This document shows positions 18,117 to 25,898 of a stretch of 64,000 nt of DNA, in pieces. The translations under genes were made by a program, and so were the position numbers. Location: the NCBI GenBank assembly GCA_964504195.1, contig CAZDDI010000001.1, positions 310,001 to 374,000 of the forward strand. Direction: 5' to 3'. This stretch comes from CAZDDI01 sp964504195. GTDB lineage: Bacteria > Chloroflexota > Anaerolineae > B4-G1 > SLSP01. The notes under the pieces are model-generated. The model searched no databases. It was given only the letters and a program-made list of their open reading frames with translations, and was not told the origin of the DNA. Within the stretch, counting starts at the first letter, position 1, and each line of letters starts with the position of its first letter.

Positions 18117-18154
18117 GCTGCAAACTACCGCGCCCCTAAACCCCTGCCGGCTGA

Positions 18155-19513
18155 TTACTTAATCTGCCGCGTTTCCCAGACCGCCAGCCCGCGCGGAATC
18201 TCTTTGCGCCCGGTATTCCCCGTCACTAGCAGGTGCAGCGTGACCGGCCCCAGCGTGCCGGCAAAAAACGTGATCTCAGATGTCAGCGCTGCGGCGGTCG
18301 CCGCGACATCGGCCACGATCCAGAACGTGCCCCCCGTTACCGCGTAGTAACGGGCAAACTTATTGCGACGCTCCGCCGGCTTCTTGACGCCGCCGCGCTC
18401 GCACTCGATGTAGCAAGTCTGCTCCCCATACGTCGCGGTTAAATCGGGTTCATAGGTGCCCAGTTCTGGTACATAGATGGCTTCAGGAAAGCGCGTTACC
18501 GTATAGCCGGCCGCAGTCAAGATTTCCTCGGTTTCCAGCATCAGATAGAGATGCGCTATCGCGCCTTCATGCGCTTGTTTCACGGGCGCGGCTGCGTCTG
18601 CGGTTAAGTTCCCGACCTTATGCCGTTGCTTGAGGCGCAACAAGTCTTGCGGCACGGGGTCCGTGCCGGTAAGCAACCGGTACGCATCCTGGCCGTTGAT
18701 CCCCGGACCTTCCGGTGTCAAGCCTACTAAAAACGCGAGGCGGCGTTTATCGGTGCGGGTAGTAATCGCCGCCCGCTCGGTGAGGATGATCCCCTGTTCG
18801 GTCAAGCGCTCAAAGCCGCGCCCCAACCCGCCGGCATTGCTCGTCATGCCCAGCTGCGCCGCGGCCAGTTCCATAGCGCGCACCCGCCGCGGTTCACCTG
18901 TCTCCCCCAACACCCGCACGAGCCAGGCGTCGTTTTTGTAGCCCGCCGTCTTGACCCACTCCCGAAACCACCCCGGCCAGGTGGCCGGCTCCGCGGCCGG
19001 TTCCAACGGGGTCACAGGGGGCGCGGCGGATTCCGGGGCCGCGGGCGGCGTAAAAGTAAGGCTGTAAGGAGCCGCGGGGGGGGGCGAGGGGAGCGGCAGC
19101 GGCGGGGCCGCGGGGAGCCTTACCGGCAACTCCGCCGGACTCGCCGGCAGCGCGGGTGCCGGGGGCGCGGCGCGCGCGGCGGCGAGCTGCGTTTCCAGGT
19201 CTGCGTTACGCTGGCGCAATAGCACCAGCTCGCGGTGCGCGTCGCGTTGCCCGGCGGTCGCCAGATCGCGGCGCACCTGCTGGATGATCTGCGTGCTCAG
19301 TTCGGCCGCGGGGACGGTATGCAACCCCTGCGCCCGGCGCTTGAGCCAGGCGTCCAGCGCCTCCCCGGCGAGTTCCTGCGCTGCGGTTTCGAGCGCGGCC
19401 CGGGTGGCCCGCAGTTCGGCTTCTACCGCCGCCCGCAAGGCTTGCTCGGAGCGGAGCAAGTCCTGAAACAAGGCGGCTTGGGTGAGGTTGAGAGTCGCGT
19501 TCCCGTCACTCAT
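18155..19513 (-). CDS. Coiled-coil protein with PD-(D/E)XK-like / replication-relaxation-like C-terminus
   Basis: 452 aa. The start at 19513 overlaps the upstream gene by 8 bp. Residues 1-115 are coiled coil, 115-175 Pro/Ala-rich, and 190-260 winged-helix-like. The C-terminal part (about 330-430) has YEPDLTA, then YIECERG, then KKPAERRNKFARYY, the acid-X-Glu-x-Glu layout of PD-(D/E)XK nuclease folds and of replication-relaxation proteins found on plasmids. In that family the domain assists plasmid replication or transfer. Catalysis is not proven. It lies between replication genes and the secretion operon, consistent with a DNA-processing role. Confidence 0.6.
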   Translation of the reverse strand: MSDGNATLNLTQAALFQDLLRSEQALRAAVEAELRATRAALETAAQELAGEALDAWLKRRAQGLHTVPAAELSTQIIQQVRRDLATAGQRDAHRELVLLRQRNADLETQLAAARAAPPAPALPASPAELPVRLPAAPPLPLPSPPPAAPYSLTFTPPAAPESAAPPVTPLEPAAEPATWPGWFREWVKTAGYKNDAWLVRVLGETGEPRRVRAMELAAAQLGMTSNAGGLGRGFERLTEQGIILTERAAITTRTDKRRLAFLVGLTPEGPGINGQDAYRLLTGTDPVPQDLLRLKQRHKVGNLTADAAAPVKQAHEGAIAHLYLMLETEEILTAAGYTVTRFPEAIYVPELGTYEPDLTATYGEQTCYIECERGGVKKPAERRNKFARYYAVTGGTFWIVADVAATAAALTSEITFFAGTLGPVTLHLLVTGNTGRKEIPRGLAVWETRQIK

Positions 19514-20150
19514 CGGCCCACCCCCCGCTTCCCGGCGTGGGGGTCACTGCCGGCGGCGTGGGTGGCGTGAGCGGCACCCCCGGCGCTGCTTCCGGCAACG
19601 CAGTGGCCGGGGCCATCGCGGCGCTCAGCCAGGGATTGCTGGCGGTTTGGGCGTGCAGAGTGCGCGCCACGCGCACGGCTTCCAGGGCTTCCTGGTACAA
19701 TTCGGGCGTCGGTTCGCCCACCCAGGCGTTGAGCAGGAGCGCCGCAGTCAAGTAGTGGTCGCTGGTCAGTTGCAGGCTATCGCGCAAACTCACCAGACTC
19801 ACCGGCGGATACTGGAGCGCGATCTGCTCGCTCACCCGCCCGGTGCGACTCAAGAGCCCCTGCGCCCGCGTGGCCCGGTGGTAAACATCGGCCGTGCCGG
19901 TGTCGGCCAGCACCCCCACCAGGTCCGCGTCCAACGTCTCCAACGCGCGCAGCCAGCGCTGCGCCTGGCGGCGATAGGTTTCGGTGTGGCGCACGGTGGG
20001 ACTGTAGAGCGCGGGGCGCCGCGTCGTCGCCGGCGGGGTGACGTGTTGCCCTACCCAATACGGCAGCCACAGTCCTAGCCCGATTAACACCAACCCACCC
20101 AGCCAGCGCAAGCCGCGCCGCAGTTGTCGCTTAGAGAGCCGAATCTGCAT
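19506..20150 (-). CDS. Membrane-anchored protein, unknown
   Basis: 214 aa. The start at 20150 follows GAGGAGGTGGG and overlaps the OB-fold gene. A basic N-terminus (RLSKRQLRRGLRW) is followed by one helix at about residues 19-40, then a helical extracytoplasmic region with tetratricopeptide-like spacing (about 60-175), and a Pro/Thr tail. No family is recognised. It could link replication genes to the membrane-bound machine, but this rests only on position. Confidence 0.6.
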   Translation of the reverse strand: MQIRLSKRQLRRGLRWLGGLVLIGLGLWLPYWVGQHVTPPATTRRPALYSPTVRHTETYRRQAQRWLRALETLDADLVGVLADTGTADVYHRATRAQGLLSRTGRVSEQIALQYPPVSLVSLRDSLQLTSDHYLTAALLLNAWVGEPTPELYQEALEAVRVARTLHAQTASNPWLSAAMAPATALPEAAPGVPLTPPTPPAVTPTPGSGGWADE

Positions 20151-20520
20151 AGCCCACCTCCTCATCAGCAACACTGAACGTGTCTGCCGGCATCTCGGCG
20201 CTCTCTGGATATGCGCTCAAGAAGGTCAGGGACTCCAGCACAAATTCATGCACCCATTGCCCTTGATGTTGGCGTTTGCGGTAATGCGTCTGCACGGCCA
20301 CGCGCTGCCCCCGGACCAGGCGCGGATACAAGTCTACCGCGTCCCCGTGAAAGGCGACAATCCGCACGAAATACGGCGTATCCGCGCCGGTTACCCGTAG
20401 ATTGAACTGTAAAAACGCGGGGCGCTGGGCAGTGGCGCGCTCTGGCTTTTCAGGCAACCAGCGGAACACGGGCTCACTGCTGATGCTGCCGACAAAGACA
20501 CTACTGTTATTAGCTGCCAT
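20131..20520 (-). CDS. Single-stranded-DNA-binding-like OB-fold protein
   Basis: 129 aa, start at 20520 after GGGAGGCCAATTCC. Residues about 5-95 match an SSB-type OB fold: VFVGSISSEPVFRW, then PAFLQFNLRVTG, VRIVAFHGDAVD and RGQRVAVQTHYRKRQHQG. The acidic Pro-Phe tip typical of SSB is absent; the tail is only acidic. It follows the replication initiator with an 11-bp overlap, so it probably serves initiation at the element's origin, while the canonical SSB is encoded at 33397-33816. Confidence 0.7.
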   Translation of the reverse strand: MAANNSSVFVGSISSEPVFRWLPEKPERATAQRPAFLQFNLRVTGADTPYFVRIVAFHGDAVDLYPRLVRGQRVAVQTHYRKRQHQGQWVHEFVLESLTFLSAYPESAEMPADTFSVADEEVGYADSAL

Positions 20521-21778
20521 GGAATTGGCCTCCCTGTTGATCTGTAACGGTGTGGGGTTCCCACACCACAAACTCCGGCGTGAGCGGCTCCTCCGCCACC
20601 CGCGCCAGCGTGCGCGTGATCAGCGGTTGCAGCCGGTTGCTTAACCAGGCGACGGCATACCCGCTTTTGACGCCGATCACCAGCCGCTCGGCCTGCTGCG
20701 CCACCGCCCGGGTGCCGCGCAACCAGGTATCGAAAGTGGCGCGGGTCATTTGCAACTCCAGATCGGCGAGCGCGGCCTCCCACACGGCTTGCGCCGCGGA
20801 CGCTTTCGGGTCTGGGGTGGCCGATGGGGGCAGCGCGGGGGCCGGACTGTCCGCGGCCGGACTGGCTGGCGCCGCGGCGGCCTCCCCGTTCTCGTTATCC
20901 CACAGCGCCCGCAATTCAGGCAGCGTCCAGCCTTCCCGCAGGCACGCGACGACAAACGCGGGCACATCGCGCACTTTAGCCCCGCGGGCCGTGACCGCGT
21001 GCAGCACGGCCTGGATATACTCCGGCTGCCAGTCGGCCACGAATTGGGTACACAGCGGCGCGGCGATGCCCAACGCGCGCAAGGCGGCGTGCGCGGCGCG
21101 TTCAGCCGGGGTCTGAAGCGTAAATTTTAACGCGCAAGGGGTAAATTTTAACGCTTCGAGCGTAAATTCTAACGCTTCCGGCGCGGGAAGCGTAAATTTT
21201 GACGCGCCAGGGGTAAATTTTAACGCGGAAGGGGTAAATTTTGACGCGCCGGCGTCCCCCCCAGACCCCCCGGAGAGAAACCCGGAGGTTGTTGTTTCTG
21301 GGTCCTCAGATTTGTTTTTAGATCCAGAAAGAGCAGGAGAAACAACAACAACAGCACGCGTAAATTTTAACGCTTCGAGGTAGGCTTCGACCTGCTGGGT
21401 CGCGGCCACCTGGGTCGCGGGCGGTGCAGGGCCCTGCTCCACCTGCTGCCACGCGGCGCGAATGGCGGCGACTTCGGCGGCAGATTGCGCGAAACCTAGA
21501 AAGCGGTAGTAACCCCGCTGGGGTTGGGAGTAACGCCAAACTCCCGCTCTGGCCAGTCGGGGAACATGACTCTCAAAGGTTTGCGTATCCACGCCCAATA
21601 CGGCGCTAAATTCGCTCCGGGTGCCATCCAGGATGACATTGCCCCACAGATACCGCGCTAGCTGCAACAGGGTGACCGCGTGCCCCTTTCCACATAGCGG
21701 ATCGCTAAAAAGCGCCTCCAGGGCTGCCATGGGAATTTTGGCATATTCCGGGGCGGGCTTGGCCTGGGTAATCAACAT
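20510..21778 (-). CDS. Replication initiator with DnaA-N-like domain and iterons within the gene
   Basis: 422 aa, start at 21778 after GGGAGGCGGGCG. Residues 1-100 form a winged-helix-like N-terminal domain (LLQLARYLWGNV...FSAVLGVDTQTF). Residues 135-219 contain seven in-frame copies of A(L/S/E)(K/E)FT, which are the translation of seven DNA iterons. Residues about 330-390 resemble DnaA domain I (WEAALADLELQMTRATFDTW and LVIGVKSGYAVAWL), which contacts helicase. The design recalls lambda-O-like initiators, whose gene also contains its own origin iterons. Its neighbours (OB-fold protein, HNH, ParA module) fit a replicon. Confidence 0.78.
   Translation of the reverse strand: MLITQAKPAPEYAKIPMAALEALFSDPLCGKGHAVTLLQLARYLWGNVILDGTRSEFSAVLGVDTQTFESHVPRLARAGVWRYSQPQRGYYRFLGFAQSAAEVAAIRAAWQQVEQGPAPPATQVAATQQVEAYLEALKFTRAVVVVSPALSGSKNKSEDPETTTSGFLSGGSGGDAGASKFTPSALKFTPGASKFTLPAPEALEFTLEALKFTPCALKFTLQTPAERAAHAALRALGIAAPLCTQFVADWQPEYIQAVLHAVTARGAKVRDVPAFVVACLREGWTLPELRALWDNENGEAAAAPASPAADSPAPALPPSATPDPKASAAQAVWEAALADLELQMTRATFDTWLRGTRAVAQQAERLVIGVKSGYAVAWLSNRLQPLITRTLARVAEEPLTPEFVVWEPHTVTDQQGGQFHGS
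21120..21373. repeat. Seven 14-bp iterons (GTAAATTTTAACGC) = putative replication origin
   Basis: Copies at 21120, 21141, 21162 (one change), 21192 (TTGACGC end), 21213, 21234 (TTGACGC end) and 21360, all in the same direction. Steps are 21, 21, 30, 21, 21 and 126 bp, all multiples of 3, so the initiator frame is kept, and mostly two helical turns, so copies face the same side. An A/T-rich stretch at 21296-21360 between copies six and seven could be the unwinding region. Confidence 0.85.
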
Positions 21779-21963
21779 CGCCCGCCTCCCGGTTGCGCGC
21801 GTAATCCGCAGCGCCGCGGAGCAGCGCTATCCTGATGCCGGTAAAACCAGGGATTACCGCGGCGGCGCAGGCTGACCGGTGCTCCGCACTCCGGGCAGTG
21901 CCCCGTGCGGGGAGCTTGCGGGCCGGCCGGGTGCCGTTGCCCGTTCACCAGCGCCGTGTTCAT
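21772..21963 (-). CDS. Small zinc-finger-like protein
   Basis: 63 aa. The start at 21963 overlaps the HNH gene stop (ATGA) and the stop overlaps the initiator start by 7 bp. Cysteines CPECGAPVSLRRRG, then CGLR and a terminal C, suggest a treble-clef or short zinc ribbon (residues about 22-60). The gene lies directly before the replication initiator and is coupled to it. The ribosome-binding site is weak. Real by its placement in an overlapping series, but function is not known. Confidence 0.55.
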   Translation of the reverse strand: MNTALVNGQRHPAGPQAPRTGHCPECGAPVSLRRRGNPWFYRHQDSAAPRRCGLRAQPGGGRC

Positions 21964-22718
21964 CGGCCGGCCCCCGGCCACGCGGCTTGTCCCGGCGGAT
22001 AGGCCAGCGGCGCGCGGCTGTGCGGATACCGGCGGTGCGCGCCCGCGACAAAGGCGGGGAGTACGGCCACCTCACTCAGCAAGCGCGTCCAGGCGATCAG
22101 GCGCGCGAGCAGGACCCGCGCCTGCGCGGTGAGGACCAGGTGCAGCTCCGGCGCGCTCAGCAGCAACACCGCGGGCCAGTCATCGCTTAACGCGACCAGG
22201 ATCCGCGCCGGGTCGGCGGAGGCGTGCAAGGCGCGCGCGCACGTCAAGGCGCTGAGCACTTGCCATTCTGAGGCCAGCCAGTCGCCGGCCAAAAAGGCGG
22301 CCCCGGCTTGGGCCAGGGAGTTACAGGTCAGCGGGGCCGGTGCCGCTTGGCCGGCTGCGAGCCAGGTATGCAGGTCCAGCGTGGCCTGCGCGAGTAAGTT
22401 AGGTGTGGGCATGGGGGTCTCCGGTAGGTTCAAGAAATGGGCCGCCCAGGCGGGCAGCGGAAATTCAGGTAAGGGCAGTTGGCCGGGTAGCAGCCAGCCC
22501 TGGATTTGCAGGTGACAGCGTTGACACAGCGCGACCAGGTTTTCCGGGGTGTTGTGTTGCGGATCGCCGTCAATGTGATGGACGGTGAGCGTATACCCCG
22601 TTTCCGGCGCGTGCGGAGCCGCGCAGCGTTGGCAGCGCCAGCCCGCCAGCGTCTTGATCGCGGTGGCGATGGCGTCCCAGTCAGGGGGGTACAGGTGGCG
22701 GCGCGTCCGCATGGGCAT
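21960..22718 (-). CDS. HNH-endonuclease-domain protein
   Basis: 252 aa. The start at 22718 lies 3 nt after the stop of the Hfq-like gene. The HNH signature is complete: CQRC at about residues 27-30, TVHHIDGD at about 44-51, NLVALCQRCH at about 59-68. Residues 100-250 are a helical, Ala/Leu-rich extension of unknown role. HNH proteins cut or nick DNA; many are encoded on phages and plasmids. A role as nickase in replication or transfer is possible, as no classical relaxase is visible in the window, but this is inference. Confidence 0.75.
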   Translation of the reverse strand: MPMRTRRHLYPPDWDAIATAIKTLAGWRCQRCAAPHAPETGYTLTVHHIDGDPQHNTPENLVALCQRCHLQIQGWLLPGQLPLPEFPLPAWAAHFLNLPETPMPTPNLLAQATLDLHTWLAAGQAAPAPLTCNSLAQAGAAFLAGDWLASEWQVLSALTCARALHASADPARILVALSDDWPAVLLLSAPELHLVLTAQARVLLARLIAWTRLLSEVAVLPAFVAGAHRRYPHSRAPLAYPPGQAAWPGAGR

Positions 22719-22720
22719 AG

Positions 22721-22933
22721 CTAGCGCTCCGCGGACTCCCGGCCCGGCGCGCAATACGCAATCGCGGCCTTGGGGATAATGAGCACTTCGCCGGAGCCGC
22801 GGCGTTGCACCACGACATCGTATTGATGCACCTCGTGCAGCGTGCCTTGCACAACGCGCGCCGGCAGGGTGCGCAACGCTACGCGCACGCGCTGCCCGAG
22901 GTACATCTCGAAAGGGTCCGTCTTGGGGGGCAT
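22721..22933 (-). CDS. Hfq/Sm-like small RNA-binding protein
   Basis: 70 aa. The start at 22933 follows AGGAGGTGAAG at ideal spacing. The chain reads PFEMYLGQRVRVALR, then GTLHEVHQYDVVVQRR and VLIIPKAAIAY, the layout of an Sm fold with Sm1 (D-x-V-v) and Sm2 (I-i-P-k-a-A-I) strands, close in size to Hfq. Hfq forms ring hexamers that bind RNA. It is encoded on an element that also carries a KH protein and is preceded by an ACNNN spacer. Confidence 0.68.
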   Translation of the reverse strand: MPPKTDPFEMYLGQRVRVALRTLPARVVQGTLHEVHQYDVVVQRRGSGEVLIIPKAAIAYCAPGRESAER

Positions 22934-23064
22934 CTTCACCTCCTGAAATGGTTTCTATAAACGGCCGTACATTGCTTTATGGGACTGCGCCGGTACGCAA
23001 CTATGCCTTACCTCACCGCAACATCACGCTGCTGGGCTTCACCGTGACGTCACTATACTGAACT
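22934..23064. repeat. Short ACNNN spacer
   Basis: 131 bp with the same AC phasing (for example AC at about 23048, 23053, 23058, 23063) on the plus strand, upstream of the Hfq-like gene; no gene. Confidence 0.65.
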
Positions 23065-23427
23065 TTACTGCGCAACACCGTGGCTTAGCCAGGCTGTTAG
23101 TTGCACTTCGAGCAGTTCCAGCAGCAGGTCTCCCTGGGGCTGTTGCGCGATGGCTCGCAGTTGCTCGGCAAGCCGCTGTATGTGCGTCTCGTGAGGGTCG
23201 GAAATCTGCGGCAGTTGGGGCAGTAGCCCGGCGTGCCGATAGACTTCCTCGACCGACACCCCCAAGGCATTAGCCACCGCTGCACAAAATCGCGGGCTAG
23301 GTTGATTGCGGGTGCTCATAACGTGCGAGACTGCTGAATGCGTCAACCCGATCTGCCGGCTAAGCTCGGTCACGCCCCACCCCCGGCGGGTCAGGTGCTC
23401 AGTGAGCCAGGTATAAAACTCGGTCAT
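23065..23427 (-). CDS. XRE-family HTH protein
   Basis: 120 aa. The HTH lies at about residues 14-68 (VTELSRQIGLTHSAVSHVM), followed by the shared tail motif (ALGVSVEEVYRHAGLLPQLP) and a 50-residue helical end. It is coupled by 4 bp to the next XRE gene. Among the four neighbouring XRE genes it is the most diverged. Confidence 0.75.
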   Translation of the reverse strand: MTEFYTWLTEHLTRRGWGVTELSRQIGLTHSAVSHVMSTRNQPSPRFCAAVANALGVSVEEVYRHAGLLPQLPQISDPHETHIQRLAEQLRAIAQQPQGDLLLELLEVQLTAWLSHGVAQ

Positions 23428-23780
23428 GGGTACTCCTCAGCATACAGGGCTTCGATCATGGTTTCTAGCATTGCTAGTCGCTCCTGCCCGCGGGCCGTAC
23501 CCGCCAACCCCAGGAGCAGCACCTTGATTCGCAACAGGGTGGCGTCTTCTGCGGCGGCTAACGTCCGTAAATACCCGCCCTCACGGAGCACGGCTTCGGG
23601 GGATAAGCGCAACGCCTGGGCTAACCTTATACACAGTTCGGCGCTAGGGCGGCACTTTTCCGCGATTACTTTAGAGATCGTGACATGACTCACCCCCGCG
23701 CGGCGGGCCAACTCGCGCATAGACCAATCGCGGGTGGCTATCTCTCTGAGCAGCCATTCGCTAAAGGTAGTAGCAGTCAT
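23424..23780 (-). CDS. XRE-family HTH protein, tandem paralogue
   Basis: 118 aa. The start at 23780 follows GGAGGGGTTAC; longer in-frame readings upstream translate the neighbouring paralogue out of frame and are rejected. The HTH spans about residues 15-68 (MRELARRAGVSHVTISKVI). The conserved entry MTATTFSEWLLRE is shared with the paralogues to the right. Regulator of unknown target. Confidence 0.75.
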   Translation of the reverse strand: MTATTFSEWLLREIATRDWSMRELARRAGVSHVTISKVIAEKCRPSAELCIRLAQALRLSPEAVLREGGYLRTLAAAEDATLLRIKVLLLGLAGTARGQERLAMLETMIEALYAEEYP

Positions 23781-24117
23781 GTAACCCCTCCAGTTGCGGG
23801 AGCAATACCTGCAAAATAGCTTCCCCCTCCGGGTGCTCCGCCAAGCGGGCGAGGAGCGTCTGGGCGCGCGCAAGGGTGGAATTTGGCGGCGCTGCTGGCG
23901 GCGGCAAGATCCCCGCGGCCTGCAAGACTGCCTCGCCGGGCATATTGAAGGCCCGCGCGATACCTAGACAAAGCTCCGTACCGGCCTTTCGGCGTCCACT
24001 TACAACATGGCCTACGGCCGATTCTGACATTCTGGCCCGTTTAGACAACTCGCGCATAGACCAACCGCGGGTATGTAGTTCTTTGAGCAACCAATCCCTA
24101 AAGGCAGTAGCGGTCAT
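23761..24117 (-). CDS. XRE-family HTH protein, tandem paralogue
   Basis: 118 aa, start at 24117 with the same GGAGGGGTTAC site as its left neighbour. The HTH lies at about 15-68 (MRELSKRARMSESAVGHVV). The C-terminal half (FNMPGEAVLQAAGILPPPAA, then LLARLAEHPEGEAILQVLL) is nearly identical to the gene at 24098-24454 while the recognition helix differs, the sign of a recent duplication followed by change in DNA specificity. Confidence 0.75.
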   Translation of the reverse strand: MTATAFRDWLLKELHTRGWSMRELSKRARMSESAVGHVVSGRRKAGTELCLGIARAFNMPGEAVLQAAGILPPPAAPPNSTLARAQTLLARLAEHPEGEAILQVLLPQLEGLHDCYYL

Positions 24118-24454
24118 GTAACCCCTCCAATTGCGGGAGCAATACCTGTAAAATAACTTCCCCCTCCGGGTGCTCCGCCAAGCGGGCGAGGAGCGTCTGG
24201 GCGCGTGCGAGGCTGGAATTTGGCGGCGCTGCTGGCGGCGACAAGATCCCCGCGGCTTGCAAGACCGCCTCACCAGGCATATTGAAGGCCCGCGCAACAC
24301 CCCGGCAAAAGGCTATTCCCGGATTGCGTTCTCCATTGATGACTCTGGAGATGGTAACCGCGCCTAATCCAGCCCGCCGGGCCAGTTCGTTCTGCGACCA
24401 ATCGCGGGTATGCAGTTCTCTGAGCAGCCATTCGCTAAAGGTAGTAGCGGTCAT
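24098..24454 (-). CDS. XRE-family HTH protein, tandem paralogue
   Basis: 118 aa. The start at 24454 is chosen by alignment with its paralogues (MTATTFSEWLLRELHTRDW); no good ribosome-binding site is visible, and an alternative ATG at 24481 would add 9 residues and overlap the upstream gene. The HTH has a recognition segment (LGAVTISRVINGERN) unlike its neighbour's, while the last 60 residues are almost the same. Confidence 0.72.
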   Translation of the reverse strand: MTATTFSEWLLRELHTRDWSQNELARRAGLGAVTISRVINGERNPGIAFCRGVARAFNMPGEAVLQAAGILSPPAAPPNSSLARAQTLLARLAEHPEGEVILQVLLPQLEGLHDRYCL

Positions 24455-24473
24455 GTTGGGTCTGCACGGCGGT

Positions 24474-24872
24474 TCAGACATGCAGCACTGGGGTAGGCGA
24501 GACCGTGGGAAAATCCCCGGGTGCCAGGTAAAGGCTTTGAATGGCGTGGTACGGTATCAGGACATAGGCCATTCCCGACGGGGCTTGCTCGGTATGCGCC
24601 GTCACCCGCCATAGGGCCCCGCGGTCCGTCACGGACAGGAGCGTGAGAATCAATGGTTTTTGGGCAATCTTATCCGGTTCTGCGCTTGAACAAAACCAAG
24701 CGCTATCAAATATCGCTATATCATCAGCAATTTCCAGGGTTATGCGCGGCTCCTCAGCGTCAAAATCCTCATCAAATAACTCCAGGATGAGCTCATCGCT
24801 CAAGCCCCAGCTGCGCAGAAACGCCAGCGTCCCTATGTCCAACCCGCCTCTAAACCGTGCGCTAACAATCAT
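24474..24872 (-). CDS. Hypothetical acidic protein, paralogue of next gene
   Basis: 132 aa, start at 24872 after GGAGGA. The pattern LAFLRSWGLSDELILELFDE, then ITLEIADDIAIFDSAWF and YVLIPYHAIQSLYL is also found, with about a third of positions conserved, in the gene at 24862-25224. No membrane or DNA-binding motif. Function unknown. Confidence 0.65.
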   Translation of the reverse strand: MIVSARFRGGLDIGTLAFLRSWGLSDELILELFDEDFDAEEPRITLEIADDIAIFDSAWFCSSAEPDKIAQKPLILTLLSVTDRGALWRVTAHTEQAPSGMAYVLIPYHAIQSLYLAPGDFPTVSPTPVLHV

Positions 24873-25224
24873 GGGGGCATTCCTCCGCTGCATCCTCTTC
24901 GTCGAAACCGGCGGGCCGCACATAAACGCTTAGAATGGCGGCTTGGGGCACCAACACATATCCCGGATTGTCTAGCACCCGTTGCTTGTGGAGCACCTTA
25001 AACAAAGCCCCTGATTCAGTCAGCGCGTGAAATAGAATCAGGAACGGCCCGGCAGAGCCATACTCTACTTGATTCAAGATCGTCCCGTCAGCAATGAGCA
25101 GCGTTATATCCGGCAATTCGGCGGGCTCGAATAGTTGTAGCACCAGTTTTTCATCCAGGCCCCACTTGCGTAGCTGGGCCAGCGTTTCCTCATCATTGCG
25201 ATCCAATTTCTCGGTGATAATCAT
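24862..25224 (-). CDS. Hypothetical acidic protein
   Basis: 120 aa. The start at 25224 follows GGGGAAGAAG. It contains LAQLRKWGLDEKLVLQLFEP, ITLLIADGTILN and YVLVPQAAILSVYV, parallel to the downstream paralogue, and ends in an acidic Cys-containing tail. It is the first gene after the CGGTATCA repeat region, which could contain its promoter/operator. Function unknown. Confidence 0.65.
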   Translation of the reverse strand: MIITEKLDRNDEETLAQLRKWGLDEKLVLQLFEPAELPDITLLIADGTILNQVEYGSAGPFLILFHALTESGALFKVLHKQRVLDNPGYVLVPQAAILSVYVRPAGFDEEDAAEECPHDC

Positions 25225-25336
25225 GCTTCTTCCCCTTTCTCATTCTACGCCCCGTACACGAGGCTTTTTTGCTTAGGTATGCCGTTATACCTTTTGGACG
25301 AGAAAGCCCCCTCTGCGGGCTTCCTGGAAGGTCAAA

Positions 25337-25428
25337 CGGTATCATTTGCGGTATCAATTAACGGTATCATTGCGTTAGCCCATTGATACCGTAAGCGGTA
25401 TCAATAATAGATACCGTAAATGATACCG
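25337..25428. repeat. CGGTATCA repeat array, putative partition site
   Basis: Seven 8-bp sites: CGGTATCA at 25337, 25349, 25362 and 25396; inverted TGATACCG at 25384 and 25421, and AGATACCG at 25409. Direct copies are 12-13 bp apart. A related palindrome AGGTAT...ATACCT lies at about 25275-25292. The array is just beyond the ParA-partner gene, the usual place for a plasmid centromere recognised by a ribbon-helix-helix or ParB-type protein. The 242-bp spacer 25225-25466 holds no gene. Confidence 0.75.
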
Positions 25429-25466
25429 TAGCCAGTCCGGGGTAGTAAAAAGTCTCACTCCCATTT

Positions 25467-25898
25467 TTACCTCTGCTTGCACTGCTCCACGATCTCGTCC
25501 AGCCAGGCGTCTGGGGGGTGCAATTTATAAGCGATACGCGGCGAGCGCGCCAGGGTGCGTCCGTCTTCGATCGCACTTTGCACTTCGGAATTGCCCCGCA
25601 GGTATTCGCGTAGGCCATACGCGAGGAGCAGATTTGCCAACTGGCTCATGCTGGTATCCAGGCCGCTCATGTCTGTCACGACTGCTAAGGCCCCTTTGGT
25701 CTCAGGATCCAAGTCCATGATGCACCGCACTCGCGCCCGATCCTGGCGCTGCTTGGCGGTCAACGCGCCGGGATTTTCGGCTGCCGTGTTCAGCCAGGCT
25801 TGCACATCCCGGTCGAGGCGCTCCGGGGGCGCATCAGAGGGCAGTGTCGCTACTATGTCGCGCAACCCACCCACGCGGTTATTTTTTGTCTTTACCAT
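25467..25898 (-). CDS. ParA-partner protein (small ParB/centromere-binding candidate)
   Basis: 143 aa, start at 25898 after GGAGGTATTGAG, overlapping the end of parA by 20 bp. The N-terminus is basic; residues about 70-100 (ETKGALAVVTDMSGLDTSMS then QLANLLLAYGLREYL) look like a strand-helix-helix unit. It is too short to be a classical ParB. Its position behind parA and next to the CGGTATCA array suggests that it binds this array. No direct family match is claimed. Confidence 0.62.
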   Translation of the reverse strand: MVKTKNNRVGGLRDIVATLPSDAPPERLDRDVQAWLNTAAENPGALTAKQRQDRARVRCIMDLDPETKGALAVVTDMSGLDTSMSQLANLLLAYGLREYLRGNSEVQSAIEDGRTLARSPRIAYKLHPPDAWLDEIVEQCKQR

